Positions 1 to 10,379 of a DNA stretch of 64,000 nt are shown piece after piece. Positions within the stretch are counted from its first letter, which is position 1. Every line of letters starts with the position of its first letter. Location of the stretch: positions 62,001-126,000 of the forward strand of contig NZ_VSEY01000008.1 in assembly GCF_008086045.1 (NCBI RefSeq), given 5' to 3'. The DNA comes from Nonomuraea sp. PA05 (lineage in GTDB: Bacteria > Actinomycetota > Actinomycetes > Streptosporangiales > Streptosporangiaceae). The notes below the pieces were generated by a model. That model saw only the letters and a program-made list of their open reading frames with translations. It did no database searches and was not told the origin of the DNA. The position numbers and the translations under genes were made by a program.

Positions 1-192
1 GCCGAAACATTCGTAGAAGGCGCGGTTGGAGATCCTGGCCTCCGAGCACAGCCTTTCGATGGTCGTCGCCGTGAAACCCGGCTTCGCGTATAGCGTGTAC
101 GCGGCCGTCATCAGCCGCTCTCGTCTGTCCGCCAGCCTTTGCTCAGCCGACATTCCCCGGTAAGACCGGTTCACATTCCACCCGTCCAACAT
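1..192 (-). CDS. TetR-family regulator, N-terminal part (cut by window edge)
   Basis: The 64 codons present encode the DNA-binding end of a TetR/AcrR repressor: a helix with LMTAAYTLYA, then the helix-turn-helix GFTATTIERLCSEARISNRA followed by the usual FYECF. The rest lies beyond the left edge, so ligand and length are unknown. Two in-frame ATGs are possible, at 192 (G-rich stretch 9 nt upstream) and 153 (GGGGA too close), so I took 192. It lies downstream of, and co-directional with, the aldehyde dehydrogenase gene, which makes that enzyme the likely target. A CATAAT -10-like box and a 13-bp palindrome sit just upstream, suggesting autoregulation. Confidence 0.85.
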   Translation of the reverse strand, partial: MLDGWNVNRSYRGMSAEQRLADRRERLMTAAYTLYAKPGFTATTIERLCSEARISNRAFYECFG

Positions 193-222
193 GATCGTGG
201 CCCCCAGAGCACACAATTATGG

Positions 223-235
223 ACGGATGATCCGT
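223..235. promoter_or_regulatory. Palindromic operator upstream of the TetR gene
   Basis: ACGGAT-G-ATCCGT is a perfect 6-1-6 palindrome. It lies immediately upstream of a CATAAT -10-like box (216-221, minus strand) for the TetR gene and about 30 bp upstream of its start, a typical place for an autoregulatory TetR operator. Binding is inferred. Confidence 0.5.
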
Positions 236-255
236 TAAGGGAAAGGGTAAGAAGA

Positions 256-1728
256 TTATCTTTTACGTCGTCCGTGCAAGAACGTGACGAGTCTGACCAG
301 TCGCTCAAGCTCGGCGGGTCCCCGATTGAACGATGTCAGGTTCATCCCGGGCATCGCGAAGCGCTGCCTGGCGATGGCCTTCGAACGGGCGAACTCGCGC
401 AGCCCGTCGGCACCGTGGATCCGGCCGAACCCGGAGTCGCCGATCCCGCCGAAGGGCAGCGAGGGCACCCCGGCGAACGAGATGACGGAGTTGATCGCGG
501 TCATCCCGCTGCGCATGAGCCGCGCCAGCTCCGTCGCGCGGCGGGCGTTGCGGCTGAAAATCGTCCCGCCCAGCCCGTACGACGACGCGTTGGCCAGCGA
601 CAACGCCTCCTGGGCATCGCGGGTGCGGCGCACGGTGATGGTGGGGCCGAACGTCTCCTCGCGTACGGCGGGGGAGTCTTCCGGCACGTCCTCGACGATC
701 ACCGGATCCACGTACGGCGCCCGCACCGAGTCGGGCCCGCCGGTGATCACCTTGCCGGCCTTCGTGGCGTCGTCGATGTGCCGCTTGATGATCTCCACCT
801 GACCGGGCATGGTGATCGGCCCGTACTGCTCGCCGGCCTTCACCTTCGTCACCCGGTCGGACAGCTCGCGCATGAAACTTTCATAGACGGCGTCCACGAC
901 GTAGACCCGCTCGACGCCGACGCAGGTCTGCCCGGCGTTGGCCATCGCGCCCCACAGGCAGGCGTCGGCGGCGGCGCCGAGGTCGGCGTCGTCGTCCACG
1001 ATGAACGCGTCCTTGCCGCCGCACTCGGCCACGATCGGCGTGAGGTTCTCGGCGCAGGCCGCCATGACCCGCTTGGCCGTGGCGGTGGAGCCGGTGAAGG
1101 CCACCTTCTTGACCCGCGGGTCGGCCGCCAGCGCCGCGCCGGTCTCGCCCAGCCCCGTCACGGTCTGGAAGACGGGGTGCTCGGGCACCGACTCCGCGAA
1201 CAGCTCGGCCAGCCGCACGCCGACGCCGGGGGTCAGCTCGCTGGGCTTGAACACGATCGCGTTGCCGGCCGCCAGCGCGTACGCGATGGAGCCCATCGGG
1301 GTGAAGACGGGATAGTTCCACGGGCCGATGACGGCGACGACGCCGAGGGGGAGGTACTCGAGGGTGGCGGCCAGGTTGAGACCGATCATGCCGGTGGCGA
1401 CCCGGCGGCGGCCGAGCACCTTCTGGGCGTTGCGCGCGGCCCAGTCGAGGTGCGTGAGCGTGAGGACGAGCTCCAGCGTGGCGTCACCCACCGGCTTGCC
1501 GGTCTCCTGATGGACGAGCTCGGCCAGCTCCTTGAGGTGCTGGGCGAGTACCGCCTTGTAGTCGAGCAGCCGCCGCCTGCGCTCCGCGTGGCCGAGCGCG
1601 GCCCACCAGGCGGCGGCCTCCTGCGCCCGGCCGACCGCCTCGTGCACGGCGTCGGGGGTCTGCTTGGGGTGACTGCCGACGATCTCGCCGGTCGCGGGGT
1701 TGAGTGAGTCGAACGTCAGCGTCGTCAT
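256..1728 (-). CDS. NAD(P)-dependent aldehyde dehydrogenase
   Basis: A 490-residue ALDH-superfamily enzyme that oxidises an aldehyde to the carboxylate. Visible landmarks are the GPWNYP cofactor motif near residue 135, FTGSTATAKRV in the Rossmann region, the general-base Glu in VAECGGKD near 234 and the catalytic Cys in GQTCVGVE near 268. The sequence style resembles succinate-semialdehyde or coniferyl-aldehyde dehydrogenases, but the substrate cannot be read from the sequence. An in-frame extension upstream exists, but ATG 1728 is preferred: it has a TATGGT -10 box 6 nt upstream and a palindrome at 1745-1762. The downstream TetR gene is the probable regulator. Confidence 0.93.
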   Translation of the reverse strand: MTTLTFDSLNPATGEIVGSHPKQTPDAVHEAVGRAQEAAAWWAALGHAERRRRLLDYKAVLAQHLKELAELVHQETGKPVGDATLELVLTLTHLDWAARNAQKVLGRRRVATGMIGLNLAATLEYLPLGVVAVIGPWNYPVFTPMGSIAYALAAGNAIVFKPSELTPGVGVRLAELFAESVPEHPVFQTVTGLGETGAALAADPRVKKVAFTGSTATAKRVMAACAENLTPIVAECGGKDAFIVDDDADLGAAADACLWGAMANAGQTCVGVERVYVVDAVYESFMRELSDRVTKVKAGEQYGPITMPGQVEIIKRHIDDATKAGKVITGGPDSVRAPYVDPVIVEDVPEDSPAVREETFGPTITVRRTRDAQEALSLANASSYGLGGTIFSRNARRATELARLMRSGMTAINSVISFAGVPSLPFGGIGDSGFGRIHGADGLREFARSKAIARQRFAMPGMNLTSFNRGPAELERLVRLVTFLHGRRKR

Positions 1729-1734
1729 GGCGTC

Positions 1735-1740
1735 ACCATA
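1735..1740 (-). promoter_or_regulatory. -10 box for leaderless ALDH mRNA
   Basis: TATGGT followed by 6 nt and then ATG 1728. This spacing puts the transcript start at or next to the start codon. Confidence 0.45.
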
Positions 1741-1744
1741 AACC

Positions 1745-1762
1745 GGTAAGGCGTCACTTACC
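1745..1762. promoter_or_regulatory. Inverted repeat GGTAAG-N6-CTTACC upstream of ALDH
   Basis: Perfect 6-6-6 inverted repeat at -17 to -34 relative to the predicted leaderless start, so a bound protein would cover the -35/-10 spacer. A half-site CCGGTAAG also occurs at 158-165 near the TetR start. This makes the site a candidate operator for that regulator, although its core differs from the 223-235 palindrome. Confidence 0.45.
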
Positions 1763-1766
1763 AGGA

Positions 1767-2311
1767 TCAGGGGGCAGGTCGCCACATACCCCACACCGGA
1801 GGGCCGTCGGGCAGGGTGAAACGGCTGGTCACCTCGAAGCCGTGCCGCTGGTAGAAGGGGATGTTCGACTCCTTGCTGCTCTCCAGGTAGACGGGCCCGT
1901 CGCAGCGGGCCAGGCCCTCCCGCATGAGGGCGCCGCCGACGCCCGTCCCCTGTACCTCGGGCACCGTGCCGATCTGGGCCAGGTACCAGTGCGGCTGCTC
2001 CGGCCTGTGACGGGCCATCGTCTCGTCGAGCGTCATCCCGTACGGCGCCCGGTCGCCCATCGCGGCGATCAGGGCCGGGATGCCGGCCTCCTCGTCGGGG
2101 CGGTGGCCGGGCGGGTCCCAGATGGCCGCGCCGGAGATGTCACCCGCCACGTCGGTGATGGCGTGAATGTGCCTGGCGAGCGCGACGAACATGGCGGCGA
2201 CGCCCTTCCCGTCGGGCAGCAGCCACCCGATGACCGGATCGTCGTGGAAGGCTCTGGCCAGCGCGTCGCCGATGGCCTCCGCCTCGTGCTCCCAGTTCGC
2301 TGCTCTGATCA

Positions 2312-2315
<4 letters not shown>
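1767..2315 (-). CDS. GNAT-family N-acetyltransferase
   Basis: A 182-residue GNAT protein. The acetyl-CoA-binding motif A appears as PEVQGTGVGGALM around residue 120, preceded by the beta strand WYLAQIGTV and followed by YLESSKESNIPFYQRHGFEV, the usual motif B region ending in FYxRxGF. The acceptor is unknown. The GTG start overlaps the stop of the upstream carotenoid-oxygenase gene (GTGA), and an ATG follows one codon later. The two genes are therefore translationally coupled in one operon. Confidence 0.9.
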
Positions 2316-3610
<1,295 letters not shown>

Positions 3611-3624
3611 CGATCCTCCAGTGT

Positions 3625-3663
3625 TGATAGGTCGAAGGTAAAACGTCCATCAGCGACCTGTCA
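3625..3663. promoter_or_regulatory. Long inverted repeat before the carotenoid oxygenase
   Basis: TGATAGGTCG (3625-3634) and CGACCTGTCA (3654-3663) form a 10-bp inverted repeat with one mismatch and a 19-bp spacer, 15 to 53 bp upstream of the start. Candidate operator; no regulator gene is adjacent. Confidence 0.35.
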
Positions 3664-3711
3664 ATGTTGGAATGTCGAAGCACGGGAAAGCCGTCCCCGG
3701 CGGGGGGACGG

Positions 3712-4374
3712 CTAGAAGAGGGTCGGGTTCTCCGGCTCGATGCCGCGCAGGGCGGCGTAGTCGAGCGTCACGCAGTCGATGCCGCGGTCGGTGGCCAGCA
3801 CCCTGGCCTGCGGCTTGATCTCCTGAGCGGCGAAGACGCCGCGTACCGGGGACAGCAGCGGGTCGCGGTTGAGCAGCTCCAGGTAGCGGGTGAGTTGCTC
3901 GACGCCGTCGATCTCACCGCGCCGCTTGATCTCCACCGCCACCGTCGCCCCCGTGGAGTCCCTGCACAGGATGTCGACAGGCCCGATCGCCGTCATGTAC
4001 TCGCGCCGGATCAGCGAGTAGCCGTCGCCCAGCGTCGTGATGTGCTCGGCGAGCAGCTCCTGGAGGTGCGCCTCGACGCCGTCCTTGATCAGCCCGGGGT
4101 CGACGCCCAGCTCGTGACTGGAGTCGTGGAGGATCTCCGCCATGGTCAGGACCAGCTTCTCGCCGGTCTTGCCGTGGGTGACCGTCCAGGTCTCGCCGTC
4201 CTCCTTGAGCTTGCACGGCGGATTCATCCAGTTGAGCGGCTTGAACGCGCGGTCGTCGGCGTGAATGCTCACGCTGCCGTCCGCCTTGATGAGCACGAGC
4301 CTCGGCGCCATCGGCAGGTGAGCCGTGAGCCGTCCGATGTAATCCACGCTGCACCGCGCGATGACCAGCCGCAT
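3712..4374 (-). CDS. nucS: Endonuclease NucS (EndoMS), mismatch-specific
   Basis: A 220-residue NucS protein, the nuclease that replaces MutS/MutL in actinobacteria by cutting both strands at mismatches. The N-terminal beta-sandwich domain starts [16 protein letters not shown]. The C-terminal RecB-like nuclease carries GPVDILCRD, then [20 protein letters not shown] around residues 135-165, giving the D-(E-x-K) catalytic pattern and the Q of motif III. The extreme C-terminus NPTLF could serve as a sliding-clamp peptide, as in mycobacterial NucS, although that is inference. The start ATG 4374 has AAGGTGG upstream and makes a family-length protein, so a longer upstream frame is rejected. It is divergent from the next gene. 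Confidence 0.95.
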   Translation of the reverse strand: MRLVIARCSVDYIGRLTAHLPMAPRLVLIKADGSVSIHADDRAFKPLNWMNPPCKLKEDGETWTVTHGKTGEKLVLTMAEILHDSSHELGVDPGLIKDGVEAHLQELLAEHITTLGDGYSLIRREYMTAIGPVDILCRDSTGATVAVEIKRRGEIDGVEQLTRYLELLNRDPLLSPVRGVFAAQEIKPQARVLATDRGIDCVTLDYAALRGIEPENPTLF

Positions 4375-4410
4375 GACCGTCCACCTTAGTGCCTCTGGAA
4401 AACTGGACGC

Positions 4411-5865
4411 ATGGCGTTCGAACGGGTGGGTGTGGTCGGTCTCGGCACGATGGGTGCCGGGATCGCCGAGGTGTTCGCGCGGGCCGGGCTGCGCGTGATC
4501 GGGGTCGAGGCCGACGCCGAGGCGCTGGCCAGGGGTCGCGGCCATCTGGAGAGGTCCACAGGCCGCGCCGCCGACAAGGGCAGGCTGACCGCGCAGGAGC
4601 GCGCGGAGATCCTCGGCCGGGTGACGCTGACGACGGCCAGGGAGGATCTGCGGGACGCCGACCTGGTCGTCGAGGCCATCCCCGAGATCCTCGACTACAA
4701 GATCTCGCTGTTCCGCGACCTCGACCGCATCTGCAAGCCGGAAACCGTGCTGGCCACCAACACCTCCTCCCTGTCCGTCACCGCCGTCGCCGCCGCCACC
4801 GGGCGTCCCGGGCGGGTGGTCGGCCTGCACTTCTTCAACCCCGCGCCGGTGATGCGGCTGGTCGAGGTCGTGAGCACGGTGGTGAGCGAGCCCGCCGTGG
4901 TCCGCGACGTCACCGAGCTGGCGGGCCGCCTGGGCAAGACCGCGGTGAGCGTGGGCGACCGCGCCGGGTTCGTGGTCAACCGCCTGCTGCTGCCCTATCT
5001 CAACCACGCCGCCGTGCTCATGGAGCAGGGCGTGGCCGGGCGCGACGACATCGACCTGGCGATGAAGCAGGGCGTGGGGCTGCCGATGGGGCCGTTCACG
5101 CTGCTCGACCTGATCGGGCTCGACACCGCGTACGAGGTGATGGGGGTGCTCTTCGACGAGACCCGCGACCGCAGGCACGCGCCGGCGCCGCTGCTGCGCG
5201 AGCTGGTCACCGCCGGCCTGCTGGGGCGCAAGTCGGGGCGCGGGTTCTACGGCGAGGAGCAGGCGCGCTCCTGCGCCCCCGGGCGGTCGGGGGTGATCTC
5301 GTTCGACGTGGCGGGGCAGGGCGCGCAGGAGCTGGCGCGGCGGCTGGCGGCGGCCGGGTTCAAGCAGGTGAGCGAGGGCGCCGACGTCGTGCTGCGGCTG
5401 GCCGACCGGCCGGTGGTCGAGCACGCCGTACGGCTGCCCGACCCCGCCACGATGGTCGGCGTGCACCTCGTCGGCGACCGGGTGGCCGAGCTCGCCGCCA
5501 CCGTCCTGACCTCCGGCGACGCCGCGAGAGCCGCCACCGACCTGATGAAGGTGGCCGGGCTGACGCCCGTGGCGTGCAAGGACCGGGCCGGGTTCGTGGT
5601 GGACGCGCTGCTGCTGCCGTACCTGAACGACGCCGTGCGCATGTACGACTCGGGCTACGCCTCGATCGGCGACATCGATGCGGCCATGCGGCTGGGCTGC
5701 GGCTATCCGGCCGGCCCGTTCGAGATGCTGGAGTCGCTGGGCCTGGCCCGGGTACGCGACGGCCTGCGCGCGCTGTACGCCGAGTACCGCGAGCCCGCCT
5801 TCGCCCCCGCGCCCCTGCTCGATCAGCTCGTCACCGCCGGCGCGAGCGAGTTCCCGCGCCGATGA
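4411..5865 (+). CDS. 3-hydroxyacyl-CoA dehydrogenase, duplicated C-terminal domain
   Basis: A 484-residue NAD-dependent dehydrogenase of the PaaH/FadB-C family, which oxidises 3-hydroxyacyl-CoA to 3-ketoacyl-CoA in fatty-acid or aromatic degradation. The N-terminal Rossmann domain has [13 protein letters not shown] at residues 10-22 and the active-site stretch [17 protein letters not shown] near 140. The first 3HCDH domain ([38 protein letters not shown]) spans about 180-285. A second 3HCDH unit near 385-480 repeats it ([41 protein letters not shown]). Between them lies a Rossmann-like remnant without the glycine motif. The stop overlaps the next start (ATGA). Confidence 0.94.
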   Translation: MAFERVGVVGLGTMGAGIAEVFARAGLRVIGVEADAEALARGRGHLERSTGRAADKGRLTAQERAEILGRVTLTTAREDLRDADLVVEAIPEILDYKISLFRDLDRICKPETVLATNTSSLSVTAVAAATGRPGRVVGLHFFNPAPVMRLVEVVSTVVSEPAVVRDVTELAGRLGKTAVSVGDRAGFVVNRLLLPYLNHAAVLMEQGVAGRDDIDLAMKQGVGLPMGPFTLLDLIGLDTAYEVMGVLFDETRDRRHAPAPLLRELVTAGLLGRKSGRGFYGEEQARSCAPGRSGVISFDVAGQGAQELARRLAAAGFKQVSEGADVVLRLADRPVVEHAVRLPDPATMVGVHLVGDRVAELAATVLTSGDAARAATDLMKVAGLTPVACKDRAGFVVDALLLPYLNDAVRMYDSGYASIGDIDAAMRLGCGYPAGPFEMLESLGLARVRDGLRALYAEYREPAFAPAPLLDQLVTAGASEFPRR

Positions 5866-6152
5866 GCCCCCGCCGCGCCCGCCGCAGGGAGTCCTCCCGC
5901 CCCTTCGGCTTCCCGACCGGCCTGGACAGGGTGGAGGAGTGGCCCGACGGGGAGTGGAAGGTACGCATGCTCACCGGCTCCTCCTCGACCAAGAACTACC
6001 GGTGCCCCGGCTGCGACCAGGAGATCCGCAGCGGCCAGCCGCACGTCGTGGCCTGGCCCAACTGGCCGGGCGGCGACGAGGAGCGCCGCCACTGGCACCA
6101 GACCTGCTGGCGTAAGAGACTCGACCGCGGCCCAGGCCGCACCCGTTACTGA
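5862..6152 (+). CDS. Small zinc-ribbon-like conserved actinobacterial protein
   Basis: A 96-residue basic protein starting in an ATGA overlap with the dehydrogenase, so translationally coupled to it. A CPGC knuckle near residue 51 is followed by paired histidines and one cysteine (PHVVAWP, then [12 protein letters not shown]). Together these make a plausible single Zn site of the Cys2-His-Cys kind. The N-terminus is Arg-rich. The family is common in Streptomyces-type genomes, where it has been labelled ATP/GTP-binding, but I see no nucleotide motif here and give no function. The alpha/beta hydrolase gene follows on the same strand. Confidence 0.85.
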   Translation: MSPRRARRRESSRPFGFPTGLDRVEEWPDGEWKVRMLTGSSSTKNYRCPGCDQEIRSGQPHVVAWPNWPGGDEERRHWHQTCWRKRLDRGPGRTRY

Positions 6153-6197
6153 TCGACCGCGGCCCCCCGGCCGCACCCCGTCATCGAAGGGATCCCC

Positions 6198-6902
6198 GTG
6201 GAGATTCGCGCGGCGACCGAGCTGCCCGCCCGGCGCGAGCCGATCGAGCTGCACACGGCCGACGGCCTCACCCTGGTCGGCGAGCTGGCCCAGCCCCTCG
6301 ACCGGCCGCCCGTGGCGACGCTGGTCACCCTGCACCCGCTGCCCACCCACGGCGGGTTCATGGACAGCCACGTCTACAAGAAGGCCGCCAACCGGCTGCC
6401 CGCGCTGGCCGACCTGGCGGTGCTGCGCTTCAACACCCGCGGCACCTCCTCCGACCGCGGCACCTCGCAGGGCGCCTTCGACGGCGGCGAGGGCGAGCGG
6501 TACGACGTGGCGGCGGCCCTGGAGTACGCCGAGTACCACGACCTGCCGCACGTGTGGGTGGTCGGCTGGTCGTTCGGCACCGAGCTGGCGCTGAAGTGGG
6601 CGCACGACCCGCTGGTGGAGGGCGCGATCCTGCTGTCGCCGCCGCTGCACAGGGCCACCGACGCCGACCTCGACGCCTGGGCGGAGTTCGGCCGGCCGCT
6701 GACGGCGCTGGTGCCGGAGTTCGACGACTACCTGCGGCCGGAGGAGGCCCGCACCCGGTTCGCCAGGGTGCCGCAGGCCGAGGTGATCGGGGTTGACGGG
6801 GCCAAGCATCTGTGGGTGGGGGAGCCGTACGTGCGCATCGTACTGGACGAGATCGTCAAGCGGGTCAATCCGGCCGCCTGGCCGCTCCCCACGGAGGTCT
6901 GA
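6198..6902 (+). CDS. Alpha/beta hydrolase
   Basis: A 234-residue alpha/beta-fold hydrolase of the short CocE/dienelactone-like type. The nucleophile elbow is GWSFG (Ser near residue 125), preceded by the oxyanion strand VTLHPLPTHGG and the RFNTRGTSSDRG stretch; the C-terminal histidine is in DGAKHLWVG. No cap domain is obvious. The start is GTG 6198 with GAAGGGA upstream. Its position after the dehydrogenase and the zinc-ribbon gene recurs in actinomycetes (from memory of those genomes), so the three probably form one unit. Substrate unknown. Confidence 0.9.
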   Translation: MEIRAATELPARREPIELHTADGLTLVGELAQPLDRPPVATLVTLHPLPTHGGFMDSHVYKKAANRLPALADLAVLRFNTRGTSSDRGTSQGAFDGGEGERYDVAAALEYAEYHDLPHVWVVGWSFGTELALKWAHDPLVEGAILLSPPLHRATDADLDAWAEFGRPLTALVPEFDDYLRPEEARTRFARVPQAEVIGVDGAKHLWVGEPYVRIVLDEIVKRVNPAAWPLPTEV

Positions 6903-7074
6903 CGGAAAGCTCCGCGCATAGTGCGGTCATGAAGAAATCTTTGAGCAGAATGACCAGAACTATGGACCGCGTGTACGACCCGGAGTGAGAATCCGATCGT
7001 CAATCGAAGATCGTGGAGACGCCGGGCGGCCTCCGTCCCGGGCGTAACCCCTGCTCGGCATGGGCGAGGTTCGT

Positions 7075-10000
7075 ATGCGGGTTGTGCATGGTCTGGTCGC
7101 GGCGGCGTTATCCATTACGGCATCCATTACGGCATTGACGGTCCCACAACCGGTGGCCGCCCAAGAAGAACCAGAACGGCCCCCGGCCTCCCAGCCGGCG
7201 CAGGAGCGCTCCGCGGTCGCCGCCGCCCGCGGCGCGGGCAGGCCGGTCGAGATCGAGTCGATGCGCAGCGAGACGCGCACCGTCTACGCCAAGCCCGACG
7301 GCACGCTGTCCATGGAGCTGAACGTCCGGCCCATCCGGGTGCGCAAGGAGGGCCGCTGGGTCCCCGTGGACACCACACTCCGGCTGCGTCCCGACGGCGC
7401 GGTGGAGCCGGTGGCCGCCGCGGTCGGGCTGACGTTCTCCGGCGGCGGCGACGCCTCGCTCGCCCGCCTGTCGCGCGGCGGCAAGTCGATGGAGCTCGGC
7501 TGGACGGGCACGCTGCCCAAGCCGGTGCTGAGCGGCGACACCGCCACCTACGCCGAGGTCATGCCGGGCGTGGACCTCCAGGTCACCGCCGACGTGGACG
7601 GCTTCTCGCACCTGCTGGTGGTCAAGTCGCGGGCCGCCGCCGAGGGGCTGGCGGAGCTGACGTACCCGCTCTCGGCCGACGGGCTGAAGCTGGAGGCCGA
7701 CAAGGCGGGCAACCTGGAGGCCACCGACGGGAACGAGGGCACGCTGTTCGTCGCGCCCACCCCGAAGATGTGGGACTCCGAGGGCATCACCAGCCAGAAG
7801 GCGCTCAAGGAGGGCCGCTCGCCCGAAGCCCGCGAGGCCACCATGGGCGTCGAGCTGAAGGGCAGGAACCTGCGGCTCAAGCCCGACAGGAAGATGCTGA
7901 CGGCCGCGGACACCAAGTTCCCCGTCTACCTGGACCCGTACTTCTCGGCCGCGCGCAACGCCTGGACCGCCGTCTGGAGCAACTGGCCGAACTCCAACTA
8001 CCTCAACTCCAGCGACGTCGCCAGGGTGGGGCACGTCGAGTCGCAGAAGAACCGCTCGTTCTTCCAGATGAACACCGGCTCCACCATCCACGGCAAGCAG
8101 ATCATCAAGGCGACGCTGCGCACGTACGAGACGTGGTCGTACTCGTGCAGCGCCCGCAAGGTCGAGGCGTGGGCCACCAACACCATCAGCAAGGCCACCA
8201 CCTGGAACAAGCAGCCCGCCTGGGTGACGCTGCTGGACACCAAGAACATCGCCAAGGGCTGGGGCGCGAGCTGCCTGCCCGGCGGTGTGGAGTTCGACGT
8301 GACGCCGCAGGTCGTCAACGCCGCCGCGAAGAACTGGGCCAACGTCACCATCGGCCTGCGCGCCACCAGCGAGACCGACGTCTACGCCTGGAAGAAGTTC
8401 AAGAACAACCCGAGCCTGGTCATCGAGTACAACTCGATCCCGGCCGACCCGTTGGCCGCCGACGTGTGGTCGGACCCGGGCGGCCCGTGCGTCTCCGGTG
8501 ACGACCGCCCGATCATCAGCACGTCCGTGCCCAAGCTCTGGGCCAAGCTGAAGGACAGCGACAACTCGGTCAGGGGCCGCTTCGAGTGGTACAACGCCGC
8601 GGGCGTGAAGACCGGCGAGTACCTCAGCCCGCTCGGCTCCACCGGCACCGCGTTCTCCGCCACGATCCCGACGACCCTGTACGCCGACGGCGCGCTGATC
8701 CGCTGGCGGGTGCGGGCCGAGGACGGCAAGGCCAACAGCGCGTGGAGCCCCTGGTGCGAGGCCACCGTGGACGCCACCGCCCCCGGCAGGGAGCCGCTGG
8801 TTTCCTCGACGCAGTACACCGAGGACTCCTGGAACGACGGCGTCGGCCTGCCCGGCACGTTCACCTTCGGCTCCAACGGCGTCGCCGACGTGGCCACCTA
8901 CGTCTACGGCCTGGACACCACGCCCAAGACGGAGGTCGCCGCCGGCCAGGACGGCACGGCCACGATCGCGCTGACCCCCCGCCACGACGGCCCGAACGTG
9001 CTGGCCGTGCGGAGCAAGGACCGCGCGGGCCAGCTCGGCCCCATCCGCACCTACGTCTTCAACGTCAACGCGGGCAGGGGCCCCAGCGGCCACTGGATGC
9101 TGGACGAGGGCCAGGGCACCAGGGCCGCCGACGCCACGGGAGCGCACCCGGCCACGCTCAGCGGAGCCACCTGGACCACCGGCAGGACCGGCGGCGCGCT
9201 CAAGCTGGCCAACTCCTACGCGCAGACCTCGGCCCCCGTCATCGACACCAGCCGCAACTTCACCGTCAGCGCCTGGGCCCGGCTGACCGGCAACGCCGCC
9301 TCCGCCACCGCCGTCACCCAGGAAGGCGGCAGGACGGGCGCGTTCGCCCTGCAGTACGTCAAGGCCAACGACCGCTGGGCGCTGACCATGGCCGGCTCGG
9401 ACACCGACGCCGCGCCCACCGTACGGGCCCTGTCAGCCGCCGCACCGCGACTGAATGAGTGGACCCACCTGACCGGCGTCTACGACTCGGCGGCCGGCCA
9501 GATCTCCCTCTACGTGAACGGCCGGCTGGAGGGCACGGCCGCCGTCACCGCACCATGGAACGCCACGGGCCCCCTGACGATCGGCCGAGGGAAGGTCGGC
9601 GGGGCGGCTTCGGAGTACTGGCCCGGAGACGTCGACGAGGTGCGCGCCTACGGCCGCGCGATGTTCGCCGACGAGGTCGCCGATCTGGTCAACAGCGCTG
9701 CCACGCTGGTGGGCCACTGGACGCTGGACGAGGAGTCCGGCGTGTCGGCGGCCGACTCCTCGGGCCGGGCGACCGCCGCGACGCTGTCCGGAGCCGCCTC
9801 GTGGACGTCGGGCTGGCTGGACGGGGCGCTCGCGCTCGACGGCGTGGACGGTTACGCCCAGACGAGCGCCCCGGCCGTCAACACCAGGAACGGTTTCACC
9901 GTTACCGCCTGGACGCAGCTCGACTACACGCCCACCCGCGACACGGCGGCCGTGGCCCAGCCGGGCGGGCGGGCCGCCGGGTTCCAGCTCGGCTTCGACA

Positions 10001-10344
10001 AGGAGCAGGGCAGGTGGTCACTGGGCATGGCCGCCGCCGACACCGACACAGCCGCCCTCGTCAGAACCCGTTCCGACGCCATCCCCAACCCTCTCGAATG
10101 GACGCACGTCGCCGGCGTGTACGACCCGCTCGCCGGTCAGATCCGCATCTACGTCAACGGCCGCCTGTCCACCACCACCGTCACCAGTCATCTGAGCACC
10201 TGGAACGCCACCGGCCCGCTGCAACTGGGCCGGACCAAGGCCGCGGGCGTCTTCACCGGCCACTGGCCGGGGACCGTCGATGACGTCCGCACGTACGACG
10301 GCGTACTCAGCGCTGAGCAGATCGCCCAGCTAGCCGCCCAGTAA
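7075..10344 (+). CDS. Secreted LamG-domain protein (DNRLRE-like plus two LamG)
   Basis: A 1089-residue exported protein. It has a Sec signal peptide (MRVVHGLVAAALSITASITA, cleavage near AxA at about residue 30), then a propeptide-like region. A DNRLRE-like beta domain (about 285-455, YLNSSDVARVG, NRSFFQMNTG) and an Ig/fibronectin-like stretch (460-570) follow. Two C-terminal LamG/concanavalin-like units lie at about 672-870 and 880-1088, each opening GHWxLDE and containing ITVSAW/VTAWTQL-type strands and IYVNGRL. The family binds carbohydrate or matrix; no enzyme motif is visible. ATG 7075 is chosen over 7060 because GGCGAGG lies upstream and gives a standard signal peptide. The RHS gene follows 35 bp later, so the two are probably made together. 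Confidence 0.92.
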   Translation: MRVVHGLVAAALSITASITALTVPQPVAAQEEPERPPASQPAQERSAVAAARGAGRPVEIESMRSETRTVYAKPDGTLSMELNVRPIRVRKEGRWVPVDTTLRLRPDGAVEPVAAAVGLTFSGGGDASLARLSRGGKSMELGWTGTLPKPVLSGDTATYAEVMPGVDLQVTADVDGFSHLLVVKSRAAAEGLAELTYPLSADGLKLEADKAGNLEATDGNEGTLFVAPTPKMWDSEGITSQKALKEGRSPEAREATMGVELKGRNLRLKPDRKMLTAADTKFPVYLDPYFSAARNAWTAVWSNWPNSNYLNSSDVARVGHVESQKNRSFFQMNTGSTIHGKQIIKATLRTYETWSYSCSARKVEAWATNTISKATTWNKQPAWVTLLDTKNIAKGWGASCLPGGVEFDVTPQVVNAAAKNWANVTIGLRATSETDVYAWKKFKNNPSLVIEYNSIPADPLAADVWSDPGGPCVSGDDRPIISTSVPKLWAKLKDSDNSVRGRFEWYNAAGVKTGEYLSPLGSTGTAFSATIPTTLYADGALIRWRVRAEDGKANSAWSPWCEATVDATAPGREPLVSSTQYTEDSWNDGVGLPGTFTFGSNGVADVATYVYGLDTTPKTEVAAGQDGTATIALTPRHDGPNVLAVRSKDRAGQLGPIRTYVFNVNAGRGPSGHWMLDEGQGTRAADATGAHPATLSGATWTTGRTGGALKLANSYAQTSAPVIDTSRNFTVSAWARLTGNAASATAVTQEGGRTGAFALQYVKANDRWALTMAGSDTDAAPTVRALSAAAPRLNEWTHLTGVYDSAAGQISLYVNGRLEGTAAVTAPWNATGPLTIGRGKVGGAASEYWPGDVDEVRAYGRAMFADEVADLVNSAATLVGHWTLDEESGVSAADSSGRATAATLSGAASWTSGWLDGALALDGVDGYAQTSAPAVNTRNGFTVTAWTQLDYTPTRDTAAVAQPGGRAAGFQLGFDKEQGRWSLGMAAADTDTAALVRTRSDAIPNPLEWTHVAGVYDPLAGQIRIYVNGRLSTTTVTSHLSTWNATGPLQLGRTKAAGVFTGHWPGTVDDVRTYDGVLSAEQIAQLAAQ

Positions 10345-10379
10345 GTCCCGTTCCCCGCCCCCCGCACTGGGAGAGGTAC

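Noticed and set aside
139..1707. 522-codon plus-strand frame opposite the aldehyde dehydrogenase
   Set aside because: Composition is typical of an antisense shadow, and the minus-strand enzyme has all catalytic motifs.
6929..6988. 19-residue ORF MKKSLSRMTRTMDRVYDPE between hydrolase and LamG genes
   Set aside because: No ribosome site, no codon bias of the neighbours and no known family; too short to support as a gene without conservation data.
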